Assembly (NCBI GenBank): GCA_018240435.1
Contig: JAFEFT010000002.1
Location: 2,647-35,261 of the forward strand
From: Pseudomonadota bacterium
GTDB taxonomy: Bacteria; Pseudomonadota; Gammaproteobacteria; Xanthomonadales; Xanthomonadaceae
DNA length: 32,615 nucleotides
Direction: 5' to 3'
Shown here: piece after piece, positions 23,145 through 32,231 of the stretch
Position numbering within the stretch: the first letter of the stretch is position 1
How the letters are laid out: every line of letters starts with the position of its first letter
Position numbers and translations under genes: made by a program
The notes under the pieces: generated by a model
The model's input: the letters and a program-made list of their open reading frames with translations, nothing else
Databases searched by the model: none
What the model was told of the DNA's origin: nothing

Positions 23145-23909
23145 ATGTGCCTGATCGCCCTCGCCTGGCGTGCGCATCCGCGCTGGTCGCTGCTGCTGGC
23201 CGGAAATCGCGACGAGTTCCATGCCCGGCCGGCAGCGCCGGCGGCGGCGCTGGCCGATGCGCCCGACGTGTTCGGCGGCATCGACCTGCAAGCCGGCGGC
23301 AGCTGGCTGCTGGCCTCCACGCGCAACCGGCTGGCGGCGATCACCAACGTGCGCATCGGCCTGCCCGGCGAGCGCGCGCCGCGCTCGCGTGGCGAACTGG
23401 TCAAGGCGTTCGCCTGCGGCAGTCAGTCCGCCGCCGCGTTCGCCGCCGGGCTGGCAGCGCAGGCAGCGGCATATGGCCGCTTCAACCTGCTGCTGTGGGA
23501 CGGGCAGCAGATACGCTGCGTCGGCAATCACCCGGCATTCCACGACGTGGCGCTGGCGCCGGGCCTGCACACCCTGTCCAACGCGCATCTGGACGCCGGC
23601 TGGCCGAAGGCGGTGCGCCTGCGATCGGCGTTGGCGGCATCGCTGGCGACGGCGGCAGAGGATCCGGAACCGCTGTTTGCGGCTCTGGCCGATACGGTGC
23701 CGGCGGCCGATGCGCAGCTGCCGGACACTGGCGTCGGCCTGGCCCTCGAACGCCGGCTGTCGAGCCCGTTCGTGCGCGGCGATGCCTATGGCACGCGTTG
23801 CAGCACGCTGGTGTTCGCCGGAGCTGAAGGCGTGGGCATGATCGAGCGCCGTTTCGGCATCGACGGACACTGCACAGGCGAGGGGAGGTTGGGAACATGC
23901 GTACGCTGA
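23145..23909 (+). CDS. NRDE (TANGO2) family protein
   Basis: 254 residues. The family N-terminus MCLIALAW is followed by GNRDEF (NRDE at 21-24), GGIDLQAGGSWLLAS (about 44-58), a serine/arginine segment (ERAPRSRGELV) and, late in the protein, YGTRCSTLVF. Cys2 right after the initiator Met is conserved and suggests an Ntn-hydrolase-type fold, but the biochemical role of the family is not established; eukaryotic TANGO2 has been tied to Golgi organisation and lipid or haem handling. ATG 23145 is fixed by the conserved MC start and sits six bases after a -10-like TACAGT, with no Shine-Dalgarno site. Its 3' end overlaps the M48 gene by 13 nt. Confidence 0.92.
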   Translation: MCLIALAWRAHPRWSLLLAGNRDEFHARPAAPAAALADAPDVFGGIDLQAGGSWLLASTRNRLAAITNVRIGLPGERAPRSRGELVKAFACGSQSAAAFAAGLAAQAAAYGRFNLLLWDGQQIRCVGNHPAFHDVALAPGLHTLSNAHLDAGWPKAVRLRSALAASLATAAEDPEPLFAALADTVPAADAQLPDTGVGLALERRLSSPFVRGDAYGTRCSTLVFAGAEGVGMIERRFGIDGHCTGEGRLGTCVR

Positions 23910-25303
23910 CATCGTGGTTGTGCGGGTTATTGCTGGCGCTGGCGGCGATTGCCGGCGGCGCGACATGGGCAGCGGCGCCGGAAGGCACGCCGATCGCGCG
24001 CGATTTCCCGCCCGGCCTGATCATTCCCGCCGCCGCCCGGCCCGGACCGCACTTCGACGCCGAGCGCGCGACCGCCGCCTACCTGGACCTGCTCTCGCCG
24101 CAGCAACGCCAGCTGTCGGATTCCTATTTCGAGGGCGGCTACTGGCTGTTGCTGTGGGATCTGCTGGTCGGGGTGGCGATCGGCGTGCTGTTGCTGGTCA
24201 GCGGGCTGTCGGTGCGCATGCGCGAGTTTGCGTTCCGGGTCGGACGCCGGCGCTGGCTGGCGGTGGCCATCTATGCGCTGCTTTGGTTGCTGATCGGCTT
24301 CGTGCTGGGCCTGCCGTGGAGCTGGTACGAGGGCTTCGTGCGCGAGCACCAGTACGGGCTGTCGACGCAGACGCTTGGTGGCTGGCTCGGCGATGCCATC
24401 AAGGGGCTGCTGGTGGCAGCGATCGTCGCACCGCCGCTGATCGCCACCCTGTACGCGGCGGTGCGCCGGCTCGGCGCGCGCTGGTGGGTCGGTGCCAGCC
24501 TCGGCGCGTTCGCGCTGACGTTGCTGATGTCGATGCTGGCGCCGGTCTACATCGCGCCGCTGTTCAACGACTACCGGCCGCTGCCGAACGGGCCGGTGCG
24601 CGCGGCGGTGCTGTCGCTGGCGCGCGCCAACCGCATCCCGACCGACCACGTCGTCTGGTTCGATGCCTCCCGGCAGACCACGCGGGTGAGCGCGAACGTC
24701 TCGGGCTTTCTCGGCACCACCGCGATCAACCTCAACGACAATCTCGTCAACAAGACCTCGCTGCCGGAGATTCGCGCCGTGCTCGGCCACGAGATGGGCC
24801 ATTACGTGCTCAACCACGGCCTGCGCCTGACCATCTACATCAGCCTGCTGCTCGCGCTGGGGTTCTACTGCACGCATCGGCTGCTCGACGCGGCACTGGC
24901 GCGCTGGGGCGGCCGGCTGCGGCTGACCGGCCGCGACGATCCGGCGGCGCTGCCGCTGGCGATGATCGTGCTGTCGACGTTCTTTTTCCTGGCCACGCCG
25001 GTGAGCAATTCGATCGTCCGCCAGGCTGAGGCCGAGGCCGATGCCTTCGGCCTGAATGCGGCGCGCGAGCCCAACGGTTTCGCGATGGCGGCGATGCGCC
25101 TGTCGACCTATCGCAAGCTCTGCCCGGCGCCGTGGGAGGAGGTCGTCTTCTACGACCACCCCAGCGGCTACACCCGCGTCCACAACTCGATGGTCTGGCT
25201 GGCCGAGAACCAGGACAACGCGACCGCCAATGCGCCGGTGGCACCGCCGATGGCACCGCTGCCATTTGCTGCCAAGCTGAACGGCAGCCGCGCGTCGCGC
25301 TGA
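23897..25303 (+). CDS. M48 family (Ste24/CAAX prenyl protease-like) zinc metallopeptidase
   Basis: 468-residue polytopic membrane protease. N-terminal signal/TM (about 5-27), TM segments near 83-103, 120-140, 168-190 and 200-220, then the catalytic region. HEMGH (298-302) binds zinc through H298 and H302 with E299 as general base; E378 in EAEADAFG is the expected third ligand. More TM helices lie at about 312-326 and 352-370. Preserved ASRQTTRVSANVSGF and INLNDNLV motifs match Ste24-type rather than HtpX-type M48. Likely role: membrane or periplasmic protein processing or quality control; bacterial substrates are unknown. It overlaps the NRDE gene by 13 nt and is followed by an intrinsic terminator. 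Confidence 0.93.
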   Translation: MRTLTSWLCGLLLALAAIAGGATWAAAPEGTPIARDFPPGLIIPAAARPGPHFDAERATAAYLDLLSPQQRQLSDSYFEGGYWLLLWDLLVGVAIGVLLLVSGLSVRMREFAFRVGRRRWLAVAIYALLWLLIGFVLGLPWSWYEGFVREHQYGLSTQTLGGWLGDAIKGLLVAAIVAPPLIATLYAAVRRLGARWWVGASLGAFALTLLMSMLAPVYIAPLFNDYRPLPNGPVRAAVLSLARANRIPTDHVVWFDASRQTTRVSANVSGFLGTTAINLNDNLVNKTSLPEIRAVLGHEMGHYVLNHGLRLTIYISLLLALGFYCTHRLLDAALARWGGRLRLTGRDDPAALPLAMIVLSTFFFLATPVSNSIVRQAEAEADAFGLNAAREPNGFAMAAMRLSTYRKLCPAPWEEVVFYDHPSGYTRVHNSMVWLAENQDNATANAPVAPPMAPLPFAAKLNGSRASR

Positions 25304-25364
25304 CTTCCGCGAAACCTTCATCGTCGCATCCGGTCACAGCCATCGGTGGTGTAGCGGTTGCGAT

Positions 25365-25399
25365 CGGCCCGGGGCAGGATGCCTCGGGCCGTCGTTTTT
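25365..25399 (+). terminator. Rho-independent terminator after the NRDE-M48 unit
   Basis: A 10-bp stem (CGGCCCGGGG at 25365-25374 with CCTCGGGCCG at 25382-25391, one G-T pair, 7-nt loop) is followed, after TCG, by five T (25395-25399). On the minus strand no T-run follows, so it serves the plus-strand genes only. It lies 61 nt past the M48 stop. Confidence 0.8.
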
Positions 25400-25417
25400 C
25401 GGCCGCCGCCACGCCGT

Positions 25418-26473
25418 TCAGCGCACAAGCACCTTGCGGGTCGGGACGAATGGCACCGCCGCTGCGTTCGCCGGCAGCCCGGCGCGCCATTGCGCCAGTT
25501 TGGCGGCGATCAGCGCGCCTTGCCACAGCTGCGGCTGCGACGGCGTCTGCCGGTCGCGGCGCTCCCACTGCGCGATCTGCCGGCTGGCGTCGGCAAAGGC
25601 GGCGAAAAAGTCGGTGCTGTGGTTGAGGCCGTCGACGAGGAATGCTTTGCCGAACCACGTCAGTTGCGAATCGGCGCCGCAGCCGAACGAGGCGCGGTCG
25701 GCACTGGCGGCGGTGATGACCAGTGTGTGAGGCTCGCGCAGCGCCGGGATGAAGCCGCCCGAATAGCACGCCGAGATCACGATCACCCGCCAGCGGATCT
25801 TCGCCTGATCCAGCGCCATGCGGATGTCCTGTGGCGTGAGCTGGTCCAGCGGCAGGCTGCCCATTTCCACCAGCAGCTGGTGGTCGTGGCTGCCGTGGCT
25901 GGTCAGGAACAGCAGCAGGATGTCGTTGTCGCGATCCATCCGCTGCGCCAGCGCCGCCAGCGCCTGATCGAGGTTGCTGCGGGTGGCCAGCGGCGTGCGC
26001 ACGAAGGTGTAGGGTGAGTTGACCAGCTGCACGGTGCGGTCTTGCGCATCGAAGCGTCGCGCCAGCAGCGTGGGCAGGTAGGCGGCCTCGTTGCGGAAGA
26101 CGTTTTCCTCGGCATCGCCGGCGAAGGCGAGCGCGTACAGGCCCGGACGGCCCGGGACGCTCGGCCGCACGCGGGCGATCGCGGCATCGACCAGATCCGG
26201 TTGCGCGTACAGCAGGTCTTCGTAGCTGGCGACGGCGGCGATGTCCGGCGGCGCTTCGTCGGCGGCGTCCGGCAGGCCGGCTGGCGTCGGCACGCTGGCC
26301 GATGCGGTGGCGGCCGGCGCCGGCTGGCTCGCCGAGGCGGGCTGGGTGGCGACGGCGGCAGGCCGGCTCGCCGGCACGGCCACGACATGCGGCCGGCTGC
26401 TGCGCCCGGCCACGAAGGCCAGCGCCAGCGCGGCGACGAAGGCGCCAGCCAGCAGCGGTCGACGCCCGTTCAT
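25418..26473 (-). CDS. Membrane-anchored C13 (legumain/caspase-like) cysteine peptidase family protein
   Basis: 351 residues. One N-terminal membrane anchor or signal (about 6-23, LLAGAFVAALALAFVAG), then a low-complexity Ala/Pro/Ser/Thr linker (30-75), then a Peptidase_C13 domain (about 80-330). The catalytic dyad is visible: H193 in LFLTSHGS and C236 in VISACYSGGF, each after a hydrophobic beta strand as in clan CD (caspase/legumain) enzymes. GLYALAFAGDAEENVF (about 111-126) matches the start of bacterial C13-like domains. It likely acts in the periplasm, tethered to the inner membrane; substrate unknown. It lies 57 nt downstream of mtnC on the same strand, so it may be co-transcribed with methionine salvage; no functional tie is known to me. 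Confidence 0.88.
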   Translation of the reverse strand: MNGRRPLLAGAFVAALALAFVAGRSSRPHVVAVPASRPAAVATQPASASQPAPAATASASVPTPAGLPDAADEAPPDIAAVASYEDLLYAQPDLVDAAIARVRPSVPGRPGLYALAFAGDAEENVFRNEAAYLPTLLARRFDAQDRTVQLVNSPYTFVRTPLATRSNLDQALAALAQRMDRDNDILLLFLTSHGSHDHQLLVEMGSLPLDQLTPQDIRMALDQAKIRWRVIVISACYSGGFIPALREPHTLVITAASADRASFGCGADSQLTWFGKAFLVDGLNHSTDFFAAFADASRQIAQWERRDRQTPSQPQLWQGALIAAKLAQWRAGLPANAAAVPFVPTRKVLVR

Positions 26474-26530
26474 GGCGGCGATGGCGGGCAGGGCGCGTCG
26501 GCGCGGCCGTCGATGCGCATCACGGCGCCG

Positions 26531-27235
26531 TCAATCCAGATGCTGCGGGTCGATCTGCGCGAACGACGTCGCCCGCGGATGGCCGTGGCAGGCCTCGCCG
26601 GTGCGTGGCGTCGGGTAATCCTGCGGGCGATCGAGCAGGATGGTGCGCATGCCGGCACTGCCGGCGGCATCGAGCTCCTCGACCACGTCGGACAGGAACA
26701 GGATTTCGGATGCCGGCAGCGCCAGCGCTGCGGCGATGCGGCGATAGCTGTCGGCCTCGCGCTTGCCACCGACGCCGGTGTCGAAGTTGCCGGCGAACAA
26801 CACATCCAGATTGCCGGCGTCGCTGTGGCGAAACAGCAGCTTCTGCGCCTGCACCGATCCCGACGAGTAGACGTGCAGGGCGATGCCCTCGTCGTGCCAG
26901 CGTTGCAGCGCCTGCGCCGCATCGGCATACACATGACCGTGGAAATCACCGCGCGCATAGCCGTCCTGCCACAGCATGCCCTGCAGCGCCTTCAGCGCCG
27001 GATGCTTGCGATCCTCGGCGATCCAGCCTTGCAGGATCTCGACGATGCAGTCGTCGGCGACCACGCCGCCGATGTCGAGCGCGGCGCGGTCGAGCTGCTG
27101 GCGCACCGCCGGCTCGTGCGCGTGGGCGCGCACGAAGGCGGGCAATTCGCGCCGCGCGTACGGGAACAGCACTTCGTGGACGAAGGCGATCGCGCTGGTG
27201 GTGCCTTCGATGTCGGTGACGATGGCGCGGATCAT
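26531..27235 (-). CDS. mtnC: MtnC, enolase-phosphatase E1 (methionine salvage)
   Basis: 234-residue HAD-superfamily enzyme (EC 3.1.3.77) that enolises and dephosphorylates 2,3-diketo-5-methylthiopentyl-1-phosphate to acireductone. HAD motif I is the variant typical of Mtn[23 protein letters not shown]. Motif II is [15 protein letters not shown], motif III lysine is in [10 protein letters not shown], and motif IV is [12 protein letters not shown]. Its product is the substrate of MtnD, encoded 13 nt upstream on the same strand. Confidence 0.95.
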   Translation of the reverse strand: MIRAIVTDIEGTTSAIAFVHEVLFPYARRELPAFVRAHAHEPAVRQQLDRAALDIGGVVADDCIVEILQGWIAEDRKHPALKALQGMLWQDGYARGDFHGHVYADAAQALQRWHDEGIALHVYSSGSVQAQKLLFRHSDAGNLDVLFAGNFDTGVGGKREADSYRRIAAALALPASEILFLSDVVEELDAAGSAGMRTILLDRPQDYPTPRTGEACHGHPRATSFAQIDPQHLD

Positions 27236-27248
27236 GGCCGGTGCCCGC

Positions 27249-27803
27249 TCAGGCCGCTTGCGGCTGGTAGCGCGGGAAGCGCCGGGCGATGTCGGTGCCG
27301 GTGAAGTGGCCCACCCAGCCGTCGGGCCGCGTGAAGAAGCGGATGGCGACGAAATGCGGTGCCGGGCCCATGTCGAACCAGTGGCGGGCGCCGTCGGGGA
27401 CGTGGATCAGGTCGCCCTGCTCGCATACCACCTCGTAGACGTGGTCGCCGGCGTGCAGGCAGAACTGGCCGGAGCCGGCGACGAAAAAGCGCACTTCGTC
27501 CTCGTCGTGGGTGTGCTCGTCGAGGAACTTGGCGCGCAAGGCCTCGCGCTCGGGGTGATCCGGGGCGATGCTGACCACGTCCACCGAGTTGAAGCCGTGC
27601 GCGCCGACGAGGCGATCGATGTCGGTGCGGTAGGCGGCCATCACCGCATCCGGCGCGGCGCCCGGCGCCACCGGCTGGCTTGCCGTCCAGCGTTCGAAGC
27701 GCACGCCGATCCGCGCCAGTTCGGCGGCGATGGCGGCGTGCTCGTGGTGGGTCGATCGCGGGTTGCCAGGATCGCCATCGGCGAAGATGCGCAGGCGGCT
27801 CAT
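27249..27803 (-). CDS. mtnD: MtnD, acireductone dioxygenase
   Basis: 184-residue cupin (EC 1.13.11.54 with Fe, 1.13.11.53 with Ni) that oxidises acireductone to the alpha-keto acid precursor of methionine plus formate. Metal ligands H97, H99 and E103 ([13 protein letters not shown]) and H141 (GARHWFDMG) are all present, at nearly the same numbers as the Klebsiella enzyme. The ATG overlaps the mtnB stop by four bases (ATGA), so the order mtnB-mtnD-mtnC is tightly coupled. Confidence 0.95.
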   Translation of the reverse strand: MSRLRIFADGDPGNPRSTHHEHAAIAAELARIGVRFERWTASQPVAPGAAPDAVMAAYRTDIDRLVGAHGFNSVDVVSIAPDHPEREALRAKFLDEHTHDEDEVRFFVAGSGQFCLHAGDHVYEVVCEQGDLIHVPDGARHWFDMGPAPHFVAIRFFTRPDGWVGHFTGTDIARRFPRYQPQAA

Positions 27804-28435
27804 CGGTGCAGTTTCCTCATTTCCAGATCGCAGGCCAGCAAGAACTCGAAGGCGTCCAGGTGCCGCCGTGCTTCGGCCATGTCCGCGCCCCAGGCGTAGA
27901 TGCCGTGGCCTTCGATCAGGTAGCCCCAGAGCGGGCCGCGATCGAGCAGCACGTCCACCTGCGCGGCCAGGGTCGGAATGTGCTGGTTGTTGGCCAGCAC
28001 CGGCACGTCCAGCGTCGCCGCGTGGCTGTCGTGGCCGCGGAAGGCCTTGATCAGTTCGTAGTCGTGGAAGCGGACGTGGCCGGCGCCGGCATGCAGGCGC
28101 GAGGCCAGGGTCTGATTGAGCGAATGCGTGTGCAGCACGCAGCCGACATCGGAAAAACGGCGGTAGAGCTGGGTATGCAGGCCGGTTTCGGCGGACGGTC
28201 GGTGATCGGTCGCGACCGCCTGGCCGGCGAAGTCCACCACCATGATGTCGTCCTCGCTCAGCCGCCCCTTGTCGCGCCCGGAGATGGTGATCGCGGCGTG
28301 CCGATCATCCAGCCGCAGCGAGAAATTGCTGCTGGTCGCCGGCGTCCAGCCGCGCGCCGCCAGCTCGCGCGTGCAGGCGACGATCTGGCTGGCGCAGGCG
28401 TGCAGCAGCGCCGGATCGTAGGGCAGGGTGGACAT
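27800..28435 (-). CDS. mtnB: MtnB, methylthioribulose-1-phosphate dehydratase
   Basis: 211-residue class II aldolase-family zinc enzyme (EC 4.2.1.109) that dehydrates 5-methylthioribulose-1-phosphate in the MTA cycle. Seen: TSSNFSLRL (about 34-42), ISGRDKGRL, the acidic residue in SAETGLH (E83), zinc ligands H102 and H104 (LHTHS) and H177 (EGHGIYAWG). I chose ATG 28435: the protein then begins at the family start, six bases after a -10-like TACACT. A GTG at 28471 would lie upstream of that element. It is the first gene of mtnB-mtnD-mtnC. The earlier steps (mtnA, mtnK or MTA phosphorylase) are not in the window. Confidence 0.94.
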   Translation of the reverse strand: MSTLPYDPALLHACASQIVACTRELAARGWTPATSSNFSLRLDDRHAAITISGRDKGRLSEDDIMVVDFAGQAVATDHRPSAETGLHTQLYRRFSDVGCVLHTHSLNQTLASRLHAGAGHVRFHDYELIKAFRGHDSHAATLDVPVLANNQHIPTLAAQVDVLLDRGPLWGYLIEGHGIYAWGADMAEARRHLDAFEFLLACDLEMRKLHR

Positions 28436-28441
28436 GCGGCC

Positions 28442-28447
28442 AGTGTA
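28442..28447 (-). promoter_or_regulatory. Candidate -10 element of mtnB, leaderless spacing
   Basis: TACACT on the minus strand ends six bases before the mtnB ATG. The same hexamer forms the -10 of the propeller/GGDEF-EAL promoter. No good -35 is visible at 16-18 bp. A GC-rich imperfect palindrome just upstream (about 28465-28490) may be the end of the ppx transcript. Confidence 0.4.
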
Positions 28448-28495
28448 GCGGATGCGGCGGTGGGCCTTCACGCGCCGTGGCGCGGCCCGGTGGCG

Positions 28496-30043
28496 TCAGC
28501 CGGAACGGATCGTCAGTGCGTGGCCGACTTGCGCCACTTCCTCGCGCTCGCGTTCCAGATCCTGGGCGGTGAGCGCATGGCCGTGCAGCCAGCCCTTGCC
28601 CAGGCGCAGGCACAGCGCGCTGCCCTCGACGTGCAGGCGCAGGCTCGGCGGCGGATCGCGGTCATGGCTGCGATGCAGCAGCACCGCCAGCCGCAGCAGC
28701 AAGGCACAGCGCAGGGTGCGCGTTTCCAGCCGACGCGGCAGCGGGGTGATCGCCGCCATGGCGATGGCGCGGCGCTGGCAGCGCACGAGCGCCGCCAGCG
28801 CTTGTTGTTCGGTGTGCGAAAAGCCGGCGATGTCGGAATGTTCGATCAGGTAGGCGCCATGCACGTGATGCAGGCTGTGCGCGACCGCCAGCCCGATCTC
28901 GTGCACGCGGGCGGCCCAGGCGAGCATGCGGCGGTCGTCGGCATCCAGCTGCCACGCCGGCGCGCACTGGTCGAACAGCGCCAGCGCGGTGTGTTCGACC
29001 CGCGCCGCCTGCTCGCGATCGACGCCGTAACGCTGCATCAGCGCCGCCACCGAGCCATCGCGCGGATCGCGTTCGCCGGCGCGGCCGAGCAGGTCGTGCA
29101 GCACGCCTTCGCGCAGCGCCGCCTTGCTCGCCTGCATGCGCTCGATGCCCAGCACGGTGAACGCCGCCTGCAGCGCCAGCAGGCCGCCGGCGATCACCGG
29201 CCGTCGCTCGGCGCTCAAGCCGGGCAGGGCGATGGCGTCGATGCGTTCGGCGGCGAGCGTGCGCTCGACCAGTTCGGCCAGCGCCTGCGCGGTGATGGCG
29301 CCGCGAGTGAGCTTGCTGGCCGCCGCGATCCTGGAAATGGCCTTGATCGTCCCCGACGAACCGATCGCCTCGTCCCAGCCGCGCTGGCGGTAGCTGCGCG
29401 CGAATTGCTGCATCTCCGCCGAGATTTCGGTCAGCGCTTCCTTCCAGCGCTTGCGCGAGAGCTTGCCGTCGGCGAAGAAGCGTCGCGTGCTGGCGACGCA
29501 TCCGACTTGCAGGCTTTCGCGTTCGAGCGCCTCGTGGTCGCGGCCGATGATGAACTCGGTCGAACCGCCGCCGATGTCGATCACCAGCCGGCGACGGCCG
29601 CGTGCGGGCAGGGCGTGGGTGACGCCCAGATGGATCAGGCGCGCTTCCTCGCGCCCGGAAATGACCTCGACGCCATGGCCGAGCGCCGCCTCGGCCGCTT
29701 GCAAGAACGCCCGTGGCGCACGCAATTGCCGCACCGTGTTGGTGGCGACCACCCGCACCTGCTGCGCCGGCAGAGCGCGGATGCGTTGACCGAAGCGAGT
29801 CAGGCAGGCCAGCGCGCGCGCGCGCACGTCGGCGCGCAGCTCGCCGTCGCCGTCCAGGCCTTCGGCCAGGCGCACCGTCTCGCGCAGGCGATCGATCACC
29901 CGCAACTGCCCAAGGACATGCCGCGCCACCACCATGTGGAAGCTGTTGGAACCCAGATCGACCGCCGCCAGCAGGGCGTCTTCGGCCAGCGTTGCGCCGC
30001 CGACGGCGGGCGGATCGAGCGCCTGCGGTTGCTCGGCGACCAT
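28496..30043 (-). CDS. ppx: Ppx, exopolyphosphatase
   Basis: 515-residue Ppx/GppA family enzyme (EC 3.6.1.11), releasing phosphate from polyphosphate ends. The ASKHA N-terminal domain has AAVDLGSNSFHMVVA (about 26-40), VVATNTVRQL, the polyP-binding VISGREEARLIHLG, and phosphate loop DIGGGSTEFIIG. The C-terminal HD-like domain contains ARVHEIGLAVAHSLHHVHGAYLIEHSDI. Length matches Ppx (513 in E. coli) better than GppA. The start ATG overlaps the ppk stop by one base (TGATG), so synthesis and breakdown enzymes are coupled. The frame is also open upstream inside ppk; the family N-terminus supports 30043. Confidence 0.94.
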   Translation of the reverse strand: MVAEQPQALDPPAVGGATLAEDALLAAVDLGSNSFHMVVARHVLGQLRVIDRLRETVRLAEGLDGDGELRADVRARALACLTRFGQRIRALPAQQVRVVATNTVRQLRAPRAFLQAAEAALGHGVEVISGREEARLIHLGVTHALPARGRRRLVIDIGGGSTEFIIGRDHEALERESLQVGCVASTRRFFADGKLSRKRWKEALTEISAEMQQFARSYRQRGWDEAIGSSGTIKAISRIAAASKLTRGAITAQALAELVERTLAAERIDAIALPGLSAERRPVIAGGLLALQAAFTVLGIERMQASKAALREGVLHDLLGRAGERDPRDGSVAALMQRYGVDREQAARVEHTALALFDQCAPAWQLDADDRRMLAWAARVHEIGLAVAHSLHHVHGAYLIEHSDIAGFSHTEQQALAALVRCQRRAIAMAAITPLPRRLETRTLRCALLLRLAVLLHRSHDRDPPPSLRLHVEGSALCLRLGKGWLHGHALTAQDLEREREEVAQVGHALTIRSG

Positions 30044-32193
30044 CAGCTGCACAGCCTCGCCAGAAGATCGGATTGCGCGCAGATGGCGCGCTCGCCCGGT
30101 TGCGGGCGCACCCGCAGGTAGCTGCCATCGGCTTGCAGCTCCCACGCCTGAGTGTTGTCCTGCAGATAGATCTCCAGCGTCTGCGCGTACACGCGCGCGG
30201 CCAGCTCGCGATCGAGGATCGGGAAACAGGTCTCCACCCGGCGCAGCAAGTTGCGATCCATCCAGTCGGCGCTCGCGCACCACAGCTCCGGTTCGTCGTC
30301 GTTGCCAAACCAGTACACCCGGCTGTGTTCGAGGAAGCGGCCGACGACCGAGCGCACGCGGATGGTCTCCGACAGCCCGGGCACGCCCGGGCGCAGGGCG
30401 CAGGCGCCACGCACGATCAGGTCGATGTGCACGCCGGCCTGGGCGGCGTCGTACAGCGCCGCCATCACGCCGATTTCGGTCAATGCGTTCATTTTCGCGA
30501 CGATCCGCGCCGGCTTGCCGGCCCGCGCATGGCGCGCTTCGCGGGCGATCTTCTTCAGCAAGGCCTTGTGCAGGGTGAACGGCGACTGCAACAGGCGCTT
30601 GAGCTTGACCGCCGGCGCCAGCCCCGACAGTTGCTGGAACAGCAAGTGCACGTCCTCGCCGAAATCGGCATCGGCGGTGAGCAGGCCGATGTCGGTGTAG
30701 GCGCGCGCGGTGCCCGCGTGGTAGTTGCCGGTCGACAGGTGCACGTAGCGGCGCAGCTTGTTGCGCTCGCGGCGCACGATCAGCAGCATCTTGGCGTGGG
30801 TCTTGTAGCCGACCACGCCGTAGACCACCTGCACGCCCGCTTCCTGCAGACGATCGGCGAGGCGGATGTTGGCCTCCTCGTCGAAGCGGGCGCGCAGCTC
30901 GATCACCACGGTGACGTCCTTGCCGTTGCGCGAGGCCTCGATCAGGTGCTCGACCAGCACCGAATCGCGGCCGGTGCGGTACAGCGTCTGCTTGATCGCC
31001 AGCACGTCGGGGTCGCGCGCGGCCTCCTTGAGCAAGTCGATCACCGGCGCGAACGAATCCCACGGGTGATGCAGCAGGATGTCGTGGCGACGAATCTCGT
31101 CGAACAGTTCGTCGGCTTCGATGTCGAGCGAGTGCGGCCGGAACGGCGGGAACTTCAGCTCGGGGCGATCGACGAGGGCGTGGACCTGCACTGCGCGATT
31201 GAGATTCACCGGGCCATCGACGCGGTAGACGGCATTGTCTTCGAGTTCGAAGTTCTTCAGCAGCATCTTGACGATCGCGGCCGGGCAGTCGGCGCCGATC
31301 TCCAGCCGCATCGCGCGCAGGAAGCCGCGGCTGGCCAGCTCGCCCTTGAGCGCATGGGCGAGGTTTTCCATCTCGTCCTCGTCCACCGACAGCTCGGAGT
31401 TGCGGGTGACCCGGAACTGCCAGGCGCCCTTGACCTGCATGCCGGGGAAGATCTCGTCGACGAATGCGGTCAACACCTTGCTCAGCAGCACGAAGTCGTG
31501 GGCGCCGCCGGACAGTTCGGGCGGCAGCTGGATCACCCGCCGCAGCGAACGCGGCGCGCGCACGATCGCCATGTGGCTGTTGCGGCCGAAGGCATCCTTG
31601 CCTTCGCAGGCGACCACGACATTGAGTGACTTGTTGAGGATGCGCGGGAACGGATGCGCCGGATCCAGCCCCAGCGGCGACAGCACCGGCAGGATCTCGT
31701 TGCGGAACAGCTTGCGCAGCCAGCGCTTTTGCGCGCTGTCCCAGGCCGCTGGCTCGAGGATGCGCACGCCGGCGGCGGCCAGTTCCGGCAGCAGCGCGTG
31801 CCACTGCGCGTACTGCGCCTGCACCAGCTGATTGGCGCGTTCGTGGATCAGCTTGAGCGCAGTCGCCGGGCCCAAGCCGTCCGGCCCGGTGGCGCCACCG
31901 AATTGCAGCTGATGGTGGATGGTCGCCACCCGCACCTCGAAGAACTCGTCGAGATTGGTGCACGAGATGCACAGGTAGCGCAGGCGCTCGAGCACCGGCA
32001 CGCTGGCGTCGCGCGCCTGTGCCAGCACCCGTTCGTTGAACGCGATCTGCGACAGCTCGCGGTTGAGGTAGGGCGAGCGCGATGCGCCGTCATCGCTGGC
32101 GACGGCAAACTGGCTGGCGGCCGGTTGTTGCCTGGCACCACGCTTGCCGTCGCCCCTTCCCGCTTGCCTGACGTTGGACGACCCCTCGCTCAT
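30043..32193 (-). CDS. ppk1: Ppk1, polyphosphate kinase
   Basis: 716-residue enzyme (EC 2.7.4.1) that reversibly polymerises the ATP gamma-phosphate into polyphosphate. N domain begins YLNRELSQIAFNERVL (about 42-57); head domain about 145-350. The two PLD-like C domains carry the autophosphorylated H466 (GYKTHAKML) and the second conserved H623 (FLEHSRVYWFG), equivalent to H435 and H592 in E. coli. The first 38 residues are a Ser/Gly/Arg-rich extension with no homology I recognise; a start nearer residue 40 is possible, but ATG 32193 is the only ATG before the domain. It lies upstream of ppx with a one-base overlap. No Pho box is evident upstream. Confidence 0.95.
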   Translation of the reverse strand: MSEGSSNVRQAGRGDGKRGARQQPAASQFAVASDDGASRSPYLNRELSQIAFNERVLAQARDASVPVLERLRYLCISCTNLDEFFEVRVATIHHQLQFGGATGPDGLGPATALKLIHERANQLVQAQYAQWHALLPELAAAGVRILEPAAWDSAQKRWLRKLFRNEILPVLSPLGLDPAHPFPRILNKSLNVVVACEGKDAFGRNSHMAIVRAPRSLRRVIQLPPELSGGAHDFVLLSKVLTAFVDEIFPGMQVKGAWQFRVTRNSELSVDEDEMENLAHALKGELASRGFLRAMRLEIGADCPAAIVKMLLKNFELEDNAVYRVDGPVNLNRAVQVHALVDRPELKFPPFRPHSLDIEADELFDEIRRHDILLHHPWDSFAPVIDLLKEAARDPDVLAIKQTLYRTGRDSVLVEHLIEASRNGKDVTVVIELRARFDEEANIRLADRLQEAGVQVVYGVVGYKTHAKMLLIVRRERNKLRRYVHLSTGNYHAGTARAYTDIGLLTADADFGEDVHLLFQQLSGLAPAVKLKRLLQSPFTLHKALLKKIAREARHARAGKPARIVAKMNALTEIGVMAALYDAAQAGVHIDLIVRGACALRPGVPGLSETIRVRSVVGRFLEHSRVYWFGNDDEPELWCASADWMDRNLLRRVETCFPILDRELAARVYAQTLEIYLQDNTQAWELQADGSYLRVRPQPGERAICAQSDLLARLCS

Positions 32194-32220
32194 GCCTCAT
32201 TGTCACCCAAATGGGGTCCG

Positions 32221-32231
32221 GTTCATTGAAC
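32221..32231. promoter_or_regulatory. 11-bp palindrome upstream of ppk1
   Basis: GTTCATTGAAC is a perfect palindrome with a single central base, 28 bases upstream of the ppk1 ATG and close to where a promoter must lie. It could be an operator half-site pair; no known regulator site is matched. The rest of the gap (32194-32354) holds nothing else I can support. Confidence 0.3.
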
